Positions 25,851 through 33,898 of a stretch of 64,000 bases of DNA are shown piece after piece. The first letter of the stretch is position 1. Every line of letters starts with the position of its first letter. Made by a program: the position numbers and the translations under genes. The notes below the pieces were generated by a model. It ran no database searches. It worked only from the letters and a program-made list of their open reading frames with translations, and was not told the DNA's origin. This DNA comes from CAWBXL01 sp963837365 (GTDB lineage Bacteria > Acidobacteriota > Terriglobia > Terriglobales > Acidobacteriaceae), in the NCBI GenBank assembly GCA_963837365.1, contig CAWIMW010000010.1:1-64000 (forward strand). The letters are read 5' to 3'.

Positions 25851-26428
25851 GTGACGGCACATACCAAGGACCGTACTATCGTCTCAGCCTGCATCCGCGA
25901 AATAACAACAATCGACACCAACAGCTTCGACAGCACGTTGCCACAAATCCCCACACGTACTATGTCGCGCCTGAGTTCAACAATGTGGAGGACTTTAACA
26001 CGTCATTTCTCGCCCACCAGATTACGGAGCGCTGCCGACTGATCGCGCTAGCTGATTGCGATGATGTCACAGATGGTAATCAGCACTACATTACTTTCCA
26101 GGCTGGCAACCCTGGCTGGATTCAGCACTCGGAGCCTAAACGACATCACACATCGCGGATAGGAAAAGAATTGCCCAATCTCTATCGCGAAACGGCAAAG
26201 GAATGGAGGCCAATTGATCGTCAATTTGCAGAGAACCTGCTCGAAAAGACGCGAGTGTCAGTTTTACGAGTGACCGATGAAGAAATCTTACTGCCTGCTC
26301 AGCGTCCACCTATTACGCTTCTGGACCAAGGAATTGCCCAAGCAGAACGAGGTGAAATATTGCAGAGAACCTCAGAACTCGTATCCCCGGTATTCGGCTT
26401 AACCCTTGTTCTGGTCGGTACTCCGTGA
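25808..26428 (+). pseudogene. C-terminal part of an unknown conserved protein
   Basis: The frame is open from just after a TAG at 25805. From 25838 it reads smoothly as RLAQIRDGTYQGPYYRLSLH, RQHVATNPHTYYVAPEFNNVEDF, RLIALADCDDVTDGNQHYITF and WIQHSEPKRH before the long tail with LPNLYRETAKEWRPIDRQF. No ATG occurs before 25985, where only GTG is available, and the recombinase remnant abuts it, so the head is missing. The D-x-D-D/H-Y-I-T-F pattern recalls phage or defence-linked nuclease-like proteins, but I cannot name it. Confidence 0.5.
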
Positions 26429-26465
26429 CTTGCAGTTTGCCGACTCGACATTGTCGGCGGCCATG

Positions 26466-26760
26466 TTATCGGTCCTTGAGTCTGAGCTTCGGCTTGTTAT
26501 CTTCAAGAAAAACACGGAGACCTTCCGCCGTGTCAAGTAGGCGTATCCATTGCTCAAAATAGAGCGTTATAGGGAAACGGTTGAGCCCGTAAACGCTCAC
26601 ACCGCCTTTCGGCCCGACCCTGAATTGCAAGTTTTCGATATTGCCTTCTTTGCCAATGATGGCGTGCAACAGGACCGTGCCCTGAATGCGTGCCGTTCTT
26701 GCCAGAGCAGGGTATCTTAGGCGCGGTGCTGACAGTCCCTGGCGGAACATTTGCCGCTGT
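26466..26760 (-). pseudogene. TonB C-terminal-domain fragment
   Basis: On minus, RYPALARTARIQGTVLLHAIIGKEGNIENLQ matches the start of the TonB C-terminal domain (PF03544-like), which contacts outer-membrane receptors. The proline-rich spacer and TM helix are absent, and after NLQ the sequence changes to unrelated RVGPKGGVSVYGLN...EQWIRLLDTAEGLRVFLEDN. The upstream part of the same frame is only the out-of-frame tail of the secreted-protein gene at 26797. Confidence 0.55.
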
Positions 26761-26796
26761 TCGACAAGATCGAAAAATGTGACCAGATGTCGGCGA

Positions 26797-27234
26797 CTAC
26801 TGGCAAGGCCTCTTTCCCTGGTTGAATGATGCCATTTCCTGCAAGGAAAGACCTGGTCGGAAGGTGGCGTAGGACACCGAAAACACTTCATCCCCATCGC
26901 CGCGACTGCTGGTGATCGTGACTTCTTTCGTGCCGTCTTGGTTGAAAAACGTGTTCTGGCTTCGGCCATCAGTGTTTGCGTTATATGCGTGGAAACTCTT
27001 GAGGTGTTTCGTGTACCACGCAGCGACTAGCTTGACCTTTTCTCCTTTGCCGCTCATCACAATATAGAAACTGCCCTCCATTTGCTTTCCACAAAAGGTC
27101 GCCTTGGGAAGGGGTTCAGGAGAACCAATGCCTGGATAGACGGGAAGACCAGTGACTGAGTCATTTGCATAACCGGCGGCCGGCACGGTGAAGCAAATGG
27201 CGAGGACCAGGATCCATTGTGACAATCTCCGCAT
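26797..27234 (-). CDS. Small secreted protein, unknown family (copy A)
   Basis: Start at 27234 (MRRLSQWILVLAICFTVPAAGYA, a Sec signal); 145 aa. Mature part has two Cys (KATFCGKQ and the C-terminal RPCQ), VKLVAAWYTKHLKSFHAY and the C-terminal PGLSLQEMASFNQGKRPC. It is a diverged paralogue of the gene behind it (27243-27704), with matching KATxC, AAWY, DGTK and PGL...EMAxF positions. A decayed near-copy sits at about 56350-56805. Last gene of the large minus-strand envelope operon. Function unknown. Confidence 0.8.
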   Translation of the reverse strand: MRRLSQWILVLAICFTVPAAGYANDSVTGLPVYPGIGSPEPLPKATFCGKQMEGSFYIVMSGKGEKVKLVAAWYTKHLKSFHAYNANTDGRSQNTFFNQDGTKEVTITSSRGDGDEVFSVSYATFRPGLSLQEMASFNQGKRPCQ

Positions 27235-27242
27235 GTGTACTC

Positions 27243-27704
27243 TTATTTGCAGGACGCGTGCGTAGGACTGAATGCCGCCATCTCGTGTTCTGTCAGTCCT
27301 GGTTGAATGCTGAGATACGAGATTGAAAGTATTTTGTCGTCGTTGGAATTTCCGACAATGTTGACACCCTTCGTGCCGTCGGGACTGTAGAAGAGCTCCT
27401 GGGGATGGCCGATCCATATCTGATGAAAATAGTGGTAACCGGGGAGGTAAGCCTTATACCAGGCGGCGCTTTTTGCTGAGGTGTCATTTAACCCAAACGA
27501 AACATAGTATTGCCTGATGTTTGCCTGCTTCTTACAGATAGTTGCTTTGATCGGGTGCTCACCAGCGATCAGGCCCGGTGCAAGGGGAAGCCCATTTCCG
27601 GGATCCTTCGCGGAGTCGGCAGCTTGTGCGATGAGTGGTAGCGCAAGACCGGCAACCAGCGTGGCTAACAATAAGGATTTTGCGACCATGTGTTGCCTCG
27701 ACAT
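27243..27704 (-). CDS. Small secreted protein, unknown family (paralogue of copy A)
   Basis: ATG at 27704 with GAGGAAC upstream; 153 aa with a signal ending at AQA-ADS. Shared positions with its neighbour: NGLPLAPGL, IKATICKK, AAWYKAYLPGYHYF, SPDGTKGVNIVG, ISYLSIQPGLTEHEMAAFSPTHASC. The two Cys bracket the mature chain and may form a disulphide. It follows the OmpA-like gene by 65 bp. No known domain. Confidence 0.8.
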   Translation of the reverse strand: MSRQHMVAKSLLLATLVAGLALPLIAQAADSAKDPGNGLPLAPGLIAGEHPIKATICKKQANIRQYYVSFGLNDTSAKSAAWYKAYLPGYHYFHQIWIGHPQELFYSPDGTKGVNIVGNSNDDKILSISYLSIQPGLTEHEMAAFSPTHASCK

Positions 27705-27769
27705 GTTTTGTTCCTCCGTATTTTGCAAACCGCAAGTCTGCAAGACAAGCCTCTGCGCGGGACCAGCCA

Positions 27770-29524
27770 TCAATCGAGGGTCAATACCACTCGACGATTA
27801 CGCGCCCTGCCTTCCAAAGTGTCATTCGTGTCTACGGGATCATGGTCGCCGTCACCGCCAGTCGAAAGCCGATTAGGATTAACGTGATAACGCTCTACGA
27901 GCGCGCTTTTCACTGCCGCCGCCCTGCGCTGGGAAAGTGCAAAGTTGTATTTATCGCCGCCAATGCTGTCGGTATGCCCGGTGATGGTCAGTTTCCAATC
28001 GGGTTTGTCGGCCATAGCCTGGGCAATTTCTTTTAAAATCGGCTCCGAGACCGGCGTAATGACCGAGCTGTTGTAGTCGAAGTTGATGCCGTAAGTGATG
28101 GCTTTCCGTTGCTTGGCGAGCTGCTGTGCGATGGTCGGCTTGTCGCCATAGCGGACGCGGATGTAGCGCACCTGAAAGGCATCGTCCTGCTTGAGGTCTT
28201 TGCCGAACAGCCAATAGAGCACCATCGGCGCGTTGGGATCATCGAGGATATATGCTTCCGCTGGTTGATCGTGCGAGCCGAACCTCCCGGCGGTCTCCAG
28301 CACCTTCATCTGACCTTTGACATGGATGGTTGGAACATTCACTGGTTGATCGTCGATGATCAGAGGAAAGGCGACGTCGTCCGGTTCGATTCGAGTGAGA
28401 GTGCCCTTCCACGCGAGAAGTTCCCATTCGGTCAGCGTATCCATGTATTCGTACCAGCCAAATACGAAGGGTACGGAACCACTGGACTTTAACGCAGCAA
28501 ATTTCTGCGCGGGCAAGAGCAGACGTGATAAACCGGGATAGAGGCCGGGCGCGGTCAGTTTGTGGAATCCCCATCCCGTGGAAAAAGCCTCTCCGTGCAG
28601 CAAATCTTTACTGCATACCGTGTTGTTGAGCTTCGTATGCTGCGCATCGCTCATGTCAGGCGCGCTGGCCACGACGCCGTTGTATTCAAATCCGAAGACT
28701 GCTGGAGAAACGGACTGTATGATTTCGTCGCTCTCGGCATCGCCCTTTGGCAGCGACCATGAACTGGTGAGAATTGTCCCCGGTTTGAAGTGGATCGAGG
28801 CGTTCGCCAACTTCCCAGGATCGAGCTCCGGGCCGACGGGGCAAGGCAGCGGAGTCTTTAGGGCTGAATAAGGAATATTACGGACCAGATCTTTGGGCAT
28901 TCCCGGGTTTTTGGCTCCTAGATCTTCGAGAATGTCGGTAGCCATATTTCCCGTGGACGAAGTTTGATCGCCGCCCTGCAATTTGCCGAGCACGGACGAG
29001 AGCGGATTGTCTTTACTGTCGTCCCCACCTGAATTGTCGTCGCTCTTGTCGCCAGAGTTACTGGAATTCTTGTCTACGGAATCATCGGAGGTTCCCTTGT
29101 GGTCGTTAGCGCCGGGTTGGTCGCTGCCTTTCCCTTCAAGCTTGTTCAATGCAGCGCTGGCTTTCTGTTTGACCTTGTAGGCGATGTAAATGCCTCCACC
29201 GACGACGGCCGCGCCCCCCAGCAAAACAATGACAAGAACAGCAATCAGGATTTTCTTGCCTGAACTGCTCGCCGGCGGCGGAGTTTGCGCGTTAAGCGCC
29301 GCGAGCTTTTGCAGCGACGCCTCAGCATTTGTCTGCGGCCCGGCATCCCCGGAAGGCTTTGATAGTTGTGCCGGAGTGTCCGCCATCGGCGCATGCGCCG
29401 ATGGCGTCACCGGTTCTTGCCCTCCCTCGGCGGCGGCAGTGCCCCCCAGCACTCCCGCGCCACAGCCTGGGCAGAAGCTTTGAGCTTGCTGAAGTTCGGT
29501 TCCGCAATTGGCGCAATAGCTCAT
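27770..29524 (-). CDS. Zinc-ribbon, single-TM protein with OmpA-like C-terminal domain
   Basis: 584 aa. Domains: zinc ribbon at the N-terminus (CANCGTELQQAQSFCPGCG), Ala/Pro linker, one TM helix (about 93-116, KKILIAVLVIVLLGGAAVVGGGIYIAY), a low-complexity Asp/Ser region (about 130-175), a large unknown domain, and a C-terminal OmpA/MotB peptidoglycan-binding domain (ITGHTDSIGGDKYNFALSQRRAAAVKSAL, GRARNRRVVL). The ribbon would be cytoplasmic and the OmpA domain periplasmic, so the protein links a cytoplasmic partner to the cell wall. Start 4 bp after the lipoprotein gene. Confidence 0.88.
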   Translation of the reverse strand: MSYCANCGTELQQAQSFCPGCGAGVLGGTAAAEGGQEPVTPSAHAPMADTPAQLSKPSGDAGPQTNAEASLQKLAALNAQTPPPASSSGKKILIAVLVIVLLGGAAVVGGGIYIAYKVKQKASAALNKLEGKGSDQPGANDHKGTSDDSVDKNSSNSGDKSDDNSGGDDSKDNPLSSVLGKLQGGDQTSSTGNMATDILEDLGAKNPGMPKDLVRNIPYSALKTPLPCPVGPELDPGKLANASIHFKPGTILTSSWSLPKGDAESDEIIQSVSPAVFGFEYNGVVASAPDMSDAQHTKLNNTVCSKDLLHGEAFSTGWGFHKLTAPGLYPGLSRLLLPAQKFAALKSSGSVPFVFGWYEYMDTLTEWELLAWKGTLTRIEPDDVAFPLIIDDQPVNVPTIHVKGQMKVLETAGRFGSHDQPAEAYILDDPNAPMVLYWLFGKDLKQDDAFQVRYIRVRYGDKPTIAQQLAKQRKAITYGINFDYNSSVITPVSEPILKEIAQAMADKPDWKLTITGHTDSIGGDKYNFALSQRRAAAVKSALVERYHVNPNRLSTGGDGDHDPVDTNDTLEGRARNRRVVLTLD

Positions 29525-29528
29525 GGCG

Positions 29529-31391
29529 TCAACTTCCTCCCTTGGGCGTCGCGCAAGCCGCTGGAATTTGCGTATCTCCGTGGTACAGCCGGTCCGCCGG
29601 CCCTTTCAAGATCGTCCCCACGCGATCCATTTGATATTTTGTAAAAAGGCTCAAGATGTCGTTGATCACATCCACGACAAAGCCAGGCAGGGAGTAGCCG
29701 ACCCCCGAATCCATAAACACCTCAATCGTCGCCTGCCGGCAGGGAAGAGCTATATCGGGTGCCCGAAGCAGGGTTCCGTCGAAGCGCATTCCGATATACA
29801 CGCCGGTGTTGAATCCGAAAGCGCCGATGCCCACCATGGCGCGAATGGAGGCCGCCAGCACCAGCGAATTGATTCCGACCGAGACACCTTGAATGGAGCG
29901 CCCCATGTCAGTTCGCGCTTGCACATCAGAAACGGGGTTAAATTGCCATCCGCCTACCTTCTTGTAGCCCGCCCAGAGTCCGCCGGTGTAGGTGTAGTCG
30001 CCTTCCGCGACAAGTTTGGATTGTTTGGCGCTGAAGCCACTGTTGATGCTCAGCATCATGTTGAACGTCACGCTGAAGGGAATACCGGTCACGTTCCCGA
30101 GGCCGATCGGAATCGTCAGATCGATCGGCACCCACCACTTCTTATGGAGATTGACCTGGAACTCTTTGGTGCTGTAGGAGTCCATGTGCAAGGTCACTCC
30201 GAGAGCGCCACCCAGGTCCAGACCGCAGGTCACGATCTCCCTGTCTACAATGTCGAGGGTGAAATGCAGATGGACCTTGTTCACATCCATCAGGGCTTCG
30301 GCAAATACTCCGAGTCCGCCTGGTTCGTTCTTCGTATAGAACTGAACCCCGATGTAGCGGGGATTCATTACCGCCTCCGTCCGCATGTCGCCTACATCCA
30401 CAGTCGGCGGTGTACCGGCGGTCTTAGCCGGAGCCTGCGGCACAAAGGGCATCTGAGGGAACTGCGGGTACTGCATCCCCGGCACGCCCGGCACTGCCTG
30501 GAAAGCGGCAAGGTGCAGAGAGTGCTTGAATGAGTTCACCTGAAGAGACGGATCCATATCCGCCTCCACCAGGTGCGTCGTTGCCCACCGGTTACCTACT
30601 TTTTGAAAAGTGTCGCGACGGCCATCTGAGTAGGTCTCTGCCACCGACATCGGGGTCCAGACCGCACCTTGCACCCGCGACACCACCACGGCCCGCTCGA
30701 TCTGCGGCCCATGGCTTGAGTTCCTGGAAGTCTTCTTGTTCTCCGGCTGCGCATCCGGTTCCTGCGGAAAATCCGGGGCAACGTAGGAAATCACGTTGTC
30801 CACGGAGATCGGCGAGTCCATCTTGAACTTACCGTTCTTGATGACATCGGTGAGCTGAATCGGCCCCAGTATGGCCTTTACCGAATCGCCCTCTCTTTTG
30901 AGGCTTACAATGCGGCCCACGGCGCGGCCCGTGGCGAAAACGATCTTCCCTTCCTGGAATTCGCTAACGTGTTCGGCATTGGCGTCGAACTCCCATTCCA
31001 TGCCGTTACCGGAGATGGAGCGTATCGCCTTGTCCCCGTGTTCCATCACGATCACGTCCGGTTGATATTCAACGGCGCTCGATCGCTTGGGCGCGATCCC
31101 GTATTTCATCTCGGTGTCGGATAGGGACTTGAGATCAACCGGCTGGAGCGTCGTGGCCCCGGGCACGGCCTCGGGTCCGAAGATATCCTGCGGCAGGTAA
31201 GAGCCACCAGCCGAGGCACTGTGCGATTCATTCGCAGATATCGGTTGCGATGGCGACTCCTCCTTCTTTTTGCAGGAGGTGGCCAAAGTCAAAGTGAAAA
31301 TCAAAAACACCGATAGTGCCCGCCGGGCGAGCGGCAGAATACAGTCAGCTTTTCGGGATAGTGGTCTCGGGTTACGCATTTCTTTCCTCAC
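29529..31391 (-). CDS. Large lipoprotein of unknown family
   Basis: 620 aa. The leader ends LIFTLTLATSCKKKEES, a lipobox with Cys near residue 40, then a Ser-rich linker. The mature part is beta-rich with repeated Val/Thr strands (IPVSFT-like segments, VNKVHLHFTLDIVDREIV, LGVTLHMDSYS, IGLGNVTGIPFSVTFNMML) and a final hydrophobic segment (LPGFVVDVINDILSLF). No family is recognised. It lies between two zinc-ribbon/TM genes with gaps of 4 and 6 bp, so the three very likely form one unit. Confidence 0.75.
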   Translation of the reverse strand: MRKEMRNPRPLSRKADCILPLARRALSVFLIFTLTLATSCKKKEESPSQPISANESHSASAGGSYLPQDIFGPEAVPGATTLQPVDLKSLSDTEMKYGIAPKRSSAVEYQPDVIVMEHGDKAIRSISGNGMEWEFDANAEHVSEFQEGKIVFATGRAVGRIVSLKREGDSVKAILGPIQLTDVIKNGKFKMDSPISVDNVISYVAPDFPQEPDAQPENKKTSRNSSHGPQIERAVVVSRVQGAVWTPMSVAETYSDGRRDTFQKVGNRWATTHLVEADMDPSLQVNSFKHSLHLAAFQAVPGVPGMQYPQFPQMPFVPQAPAKTAGTPPTVDVGDMRTEAVMNPRYIGVQFYTKNEPGGLGVFAEALMDVNKVHLHFTLDIVDREIVTCGLDLGGALGVTLHMDSYSTKEFQVNLHKKWWVPIDLTIPIGLGNVTGIPFSVTFNMMLSINSGFSAKQSKLVAEGDYTYTGGLWAGYKKVGGWQFNPVSDVQARTDMGRSIQGVSVGINSLVLAASIRAMVGIGAFGFNTGVYIGMRFDGTLLRAPDIALPCRQATIEVFMDSGVGYSLPGFVVDVINDILSLFTKYQMDRVGTILKGPADRLYHGDTQIPAACATPKGGS

Positions 31392-31397
31392 GCCGGT

Positions 31398-32318
31398 CTA
31401 CAGCGCGTCTGCGATCTTTTTAGCAAGCGGTTTGACCGCTTCGGTGCCGCAAGGACATGTCAAGAACATGATCCGGACAAGCTTGTTGCCTTTGCGCACC
31501 ATGATCATGCCGTCGGCGGAGACGAACGCTTGATCGCCAATGCCGGGAAGGCCTTCGGTGTCTCCCATGATTCCCAGCATTTTCGCGTTCATGCGCATTT
31601 GTTCCTCAGCGGCGTTTTCGTCGATGGAGAAGTTGAAGACGGCGATTTCCCCTGTATCTGGGGTCCTGTCTTTGTCCTCACTCTGAAAGACCTTGAACGC
31701 CCCTCCAGCAAACTGCTGGATCATCTGTTGCGTCTTTTTGTCGGCGCCGCGGGACGCCATCATGGCAGTCGTGTGTTTGGCCATCATGTCGGCCTGGGTC
31801 CCCTTGGCGATGTACGAACAGCCGTTATTGTCGAGAGTCTGTGTGCGGATGATTTCGACGCCGATCGCCCGGCTGACATCCTCCTTGCTCAAGAAGCGGC
31901 AGACGTCGCCCATGGTGTTATTCGCAGCGCCCGAGCCATCGCCGCCGGGACTGCTGCTGTCGGAACTCGGTTTTGATCCAAGAATGCTCCCTGCTTCCTC
32001 ATGAATCTTTTGACTGAAGCGGTGGGCGACATAATAAACACCTCCGGCCGCCAGCGCGCCACCGACAAAAATGATCACGACGGCAGCGATCCCCAGCTTG
32101 GCCAGCGGACTCATCTTCTTATTAGGGGTAGGCGCGGGCGAAACGGCAGTGGAGGACGGGGTGGCTGGAACTGTTTCAGGAGCTGCGCCTTCCGCATGTT
32201 GCTGTGTCGGTTGCGGTGTCGTGGGATTCACTGATTCACGCATGTCGGCGCCGCACTTCACGCAGAAGACCCCGGTCAGCACCGCCCCGCATTTTGTACA
32301 AAACTTGGCCATATTCAA
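31398..32318 (-). CDS. Zinc-ribbon, single-TM protein with unknown extracytoplasmic domain
   Basis: 306 aa. MAKFCTKCGAVLTGVFCVKCGADM is a zinc ribbon; after a Pro/Thr linker comes a TM helix (LAKLGIAAVVIIFVGGALAAGGVYYVA) and a ~170-aa domain with CRFLSKEDVSRAIGVEI, NNGCSYIAKG and MFLTCPCGTEAV, whose Cys may pair outside the membrane. Domain order mirrors the OmpA-type gene two places downstream. The ATG at 32312 (MAKFC) is an alternative start. Function unknown. Confidence 0.82.
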   Translation of the reverse strand: MNMAKFCTKCGAVLTGVFCVKCGADMRESVNPTTPQPTQQHAEGAAPETVPATPSSTAVSPAPTPNKKMSPLAKLGIAAVVIIFVGGALAAGGVYYVAHRFSQKIHEEAGSILGSKPSSDSSSPGGDGSGAANNTMGDVCRFLSKEDVSRAIGVEIIRTQTLDNNGCSYIAKGTQADMMAKHTTAMMASRGADKKTQQMIQQFAGGAFKVFQSEDKDRTPDTGEIAVFNFSIDENAAEEQMRMNAKMLGIMGDTEGLPGIGDQAFVSADGMIMVRKGNKLVRIMFLTCPCGTEAVKPLAKKIADAL

Positions 32319-32366
32319 CCTCCTTGTCGTCGGATCTTGCAGAGAAATGTTGGGCGATGCTTCCGC

Positions 32367-32885
32367 TCACATCGGCGGTTTCACATTGCTGTACTCGTAG
32401 CGTGCCGAAAGGTGGCTCTTCCCCATTGCCCCGCGGTCCACATCAACTTCATTCCGTAACGCACGGCCGGTCACCCTGGAAATCCACATCTGCCCGTCTT
32501 CCTTTCCAGTCTCGGTCTCGCGACGGAGCGAATAGACCGCCGCGGGTTCGCCGTTGACGGATTCATTCCGCAAGAATTGGCAAGTGGCTTTACTGTTTGC
32601 CCGGTTCTCCTTCTCTTGTTCCAAAATGTCATCCGGAGTTACCGGTCTAAGCATCCACTTGCCCCTCACGATCATGTACGTTTTGTTCTGGACATAGATG
32701 GTCTCAGTGCTGAGTGGCTTACCACTCACAAGGCCTGTGGAATAGCTATGGCTGGGGGTCGTGACGATTTTTGTGAGCGCATCGAATACCGGCTGGCAGG
32801 AGTCAGCCGCAGCCGATGGAGCAGCAAAGCCGATCACAAGCACCGATAAAACGAAAGGCAATGCGAAAACACGATCGTTGATCAT
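32367..32885 (-). CDS. Small secreted protein, tandem family member 1
   Basis: ATG at 32885 with AAAGGGG upstream; 172 aa with a Sec signal. ADSCQPVFDALTKIVTTPSHSYSTG, TETIYVQNKTYMIVRGKWM, CQFLRNESVNGEPAAVYSLRRE and MWISRVTGRALRNEVDVD recur in the next two genes. The fold is probably a beta-sheet shell like LolA/outer-membrane-lipoprotein-sorting-type proteins, judged only from the alternation of 'W-I-S-K-x-T-G' and 'A-x-Y-x-Y-x-N' strands. Confidence 0.82.
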   Translation of the reverse strand: MINDRVFALPFVLSVLVIGFAAPSAAADSCQPVFDALTKIVTTPSHSYSTGLVSGKPLSTETIYVQNKTYMIVRGKWMLRPVTPDDILEQEKENRANSKATCQFLRNESVNGEPAAVYSLRRETETGKEDGQMWISRVTGRALRNEVDVDRGAMGKSHLSARYEYSNVKPPM

Positions 32886-32907
32886 TTCAATCCCCTTTTG
32901 ACTTTCA

Positions 32908-33426
32908 TTAGATTTTTGGCGCCTGAACATTCGCGTACTCAAAACGCATTGACATATGTGTGGACTTTTGCTGCCCACCGGCACTGATGTCCATTTCTTC
33001 ACGCAGAACCAAGCCGCTGCTCTTTGAAATCCAGAGTTGAGCTTGCGCCTCGCCACTTTGACTGCGTTCGCTGTAGACAGCGGCCGTTTCTCCACCAATC
33101 GATTCATCCTTTACGTAGTGGCAAGAGCCGTTCTTTTGTTTGTCCTGGTCCTGGGCGACCAGTTCCTGCGGCGTCAAATTCGTGCGCATCCAGTTGCCGC
33201 CCACCTTCCCATAAACCGCACCCTTGGCATAGATCATCTCGGTGCTTGTAGGTTTTTTGTCAGCGCCATTTAGAGTTGTCGCGTATATATGGGTCGGCGT
33301 CGTGGCCAGCTTCTCAACGGCGTTCGCCAATGGCTGGCAGGAGTCAGCCGCAGCTGACGGAACACTAAACCCGACCACCATCAGTGACGAAAAGAGAGAG
33401 AATGCGAAGAGGCTATTGCGAATCAT
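32908..33426 (-). CDS. Small secreted protein, tandem family member 2
   Basis: 172 aa with a signal ending AAA-DSC. ADSCQPLANAVEKLATTPTHIY, STEMIYAKGAVYGKVGGNWM, CHYVKDESIGGETAAVYSE, LWISKSSGLVLREEMDI and MRFEYANVQAP align along the full length with member 1, so this is a recent tandem duplication. 22 bp separate it from that gene. Confidence 0.85.
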   Translation of the reverse strand: MIRNSLFAFSLFSSLMVVGFSVPSAAADSCQPLANAVEKLATTPTHIYATTLNGADKKPTSTEMIYAKGAVYGKVGGNWMRTNLTPQELVAQDQDKQKNGSCHYVKDESIGGETAAVYSERSQSGEAQAQLWISKSSGLVLREEMDISAGGQQKSTHMSMRFEYANVQAPKI

Positions 33427-33447
33427 CTTTGGTCTCCTTGAATTTCG

Positions 33448-33861
33448 TCATTTCTTAAATGTAAAAACGATCGACTGGCGCCCTTTGCCTTTCGCCCTCA
33501 TGTCCACTTCCACGTCCTGCCGCAACGTCGCTCCAGTCTTTTTGGAAATCCACACCACTCCAGTAGCGTCCCCGGCTTTACTGGTAAAGTTGTCGCTGTA
33601 CACGGAGGCGGCTTCTCCATTCAGCGATTCGTCGCGAGCGTATTTGCAGGTCTCTTCGTAATCTTGCGCGGTGATCTCGCCTAAAGCCTCGGTGACATTC
33701 ATCGTCCCCGAGTTTTTTATGTTGCTGCTGCCCTTCAGCTGAAACATCTCGTTGTAGGCAGCATGAACTGGCGCGCAGGAATCGGCGGCCTGTGCGAAAA
33801 TTCCCGTGCACAAAAAGAAGGCAATGGATAGAACGAATGCAGTTTTACCAGGACGGAACAT
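33448..33861 (-). CDS. Small secreted protein, tandem family member 3 (shorter)
   Basis: 137 aa with a signal ending AQA-ADS. Shares ADSCAPVHAAYNEMFQ, CKYARDESLNGEAASVYSDN, VWISKKTGATLRQDVEVDM and the closing 'QSIVFTFKK' strand, but lacks the ~30-residue central strand pair with the Trp-Met. It opens the trio, directly after the multicopper oxidase (37 bp). Confidence 0.82.
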   Translation of the reverse strand: MFRPGKTAFVLSIAFFLCTGIFAQAADSCAPVHAAYNEMFQLKGSSNIKNSGTMNVTEALGEITAQDYEETCKYARDESLNGEAASVYSDNFTSKAGDATGVVWISKKTGATLRQDVEVDMRAKGKGRQSIVFTFKK

Positions 33862-33898
33862 TTTTCCTCCAGTAAGAGTTTGTGTTCGCTAAATAGCG

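Noticed and set aside
25319..25954. 211-codon minus-strand frame over the recombinase remnant
   Set aside because: Opposite a clear recombinase; no family resemblance.
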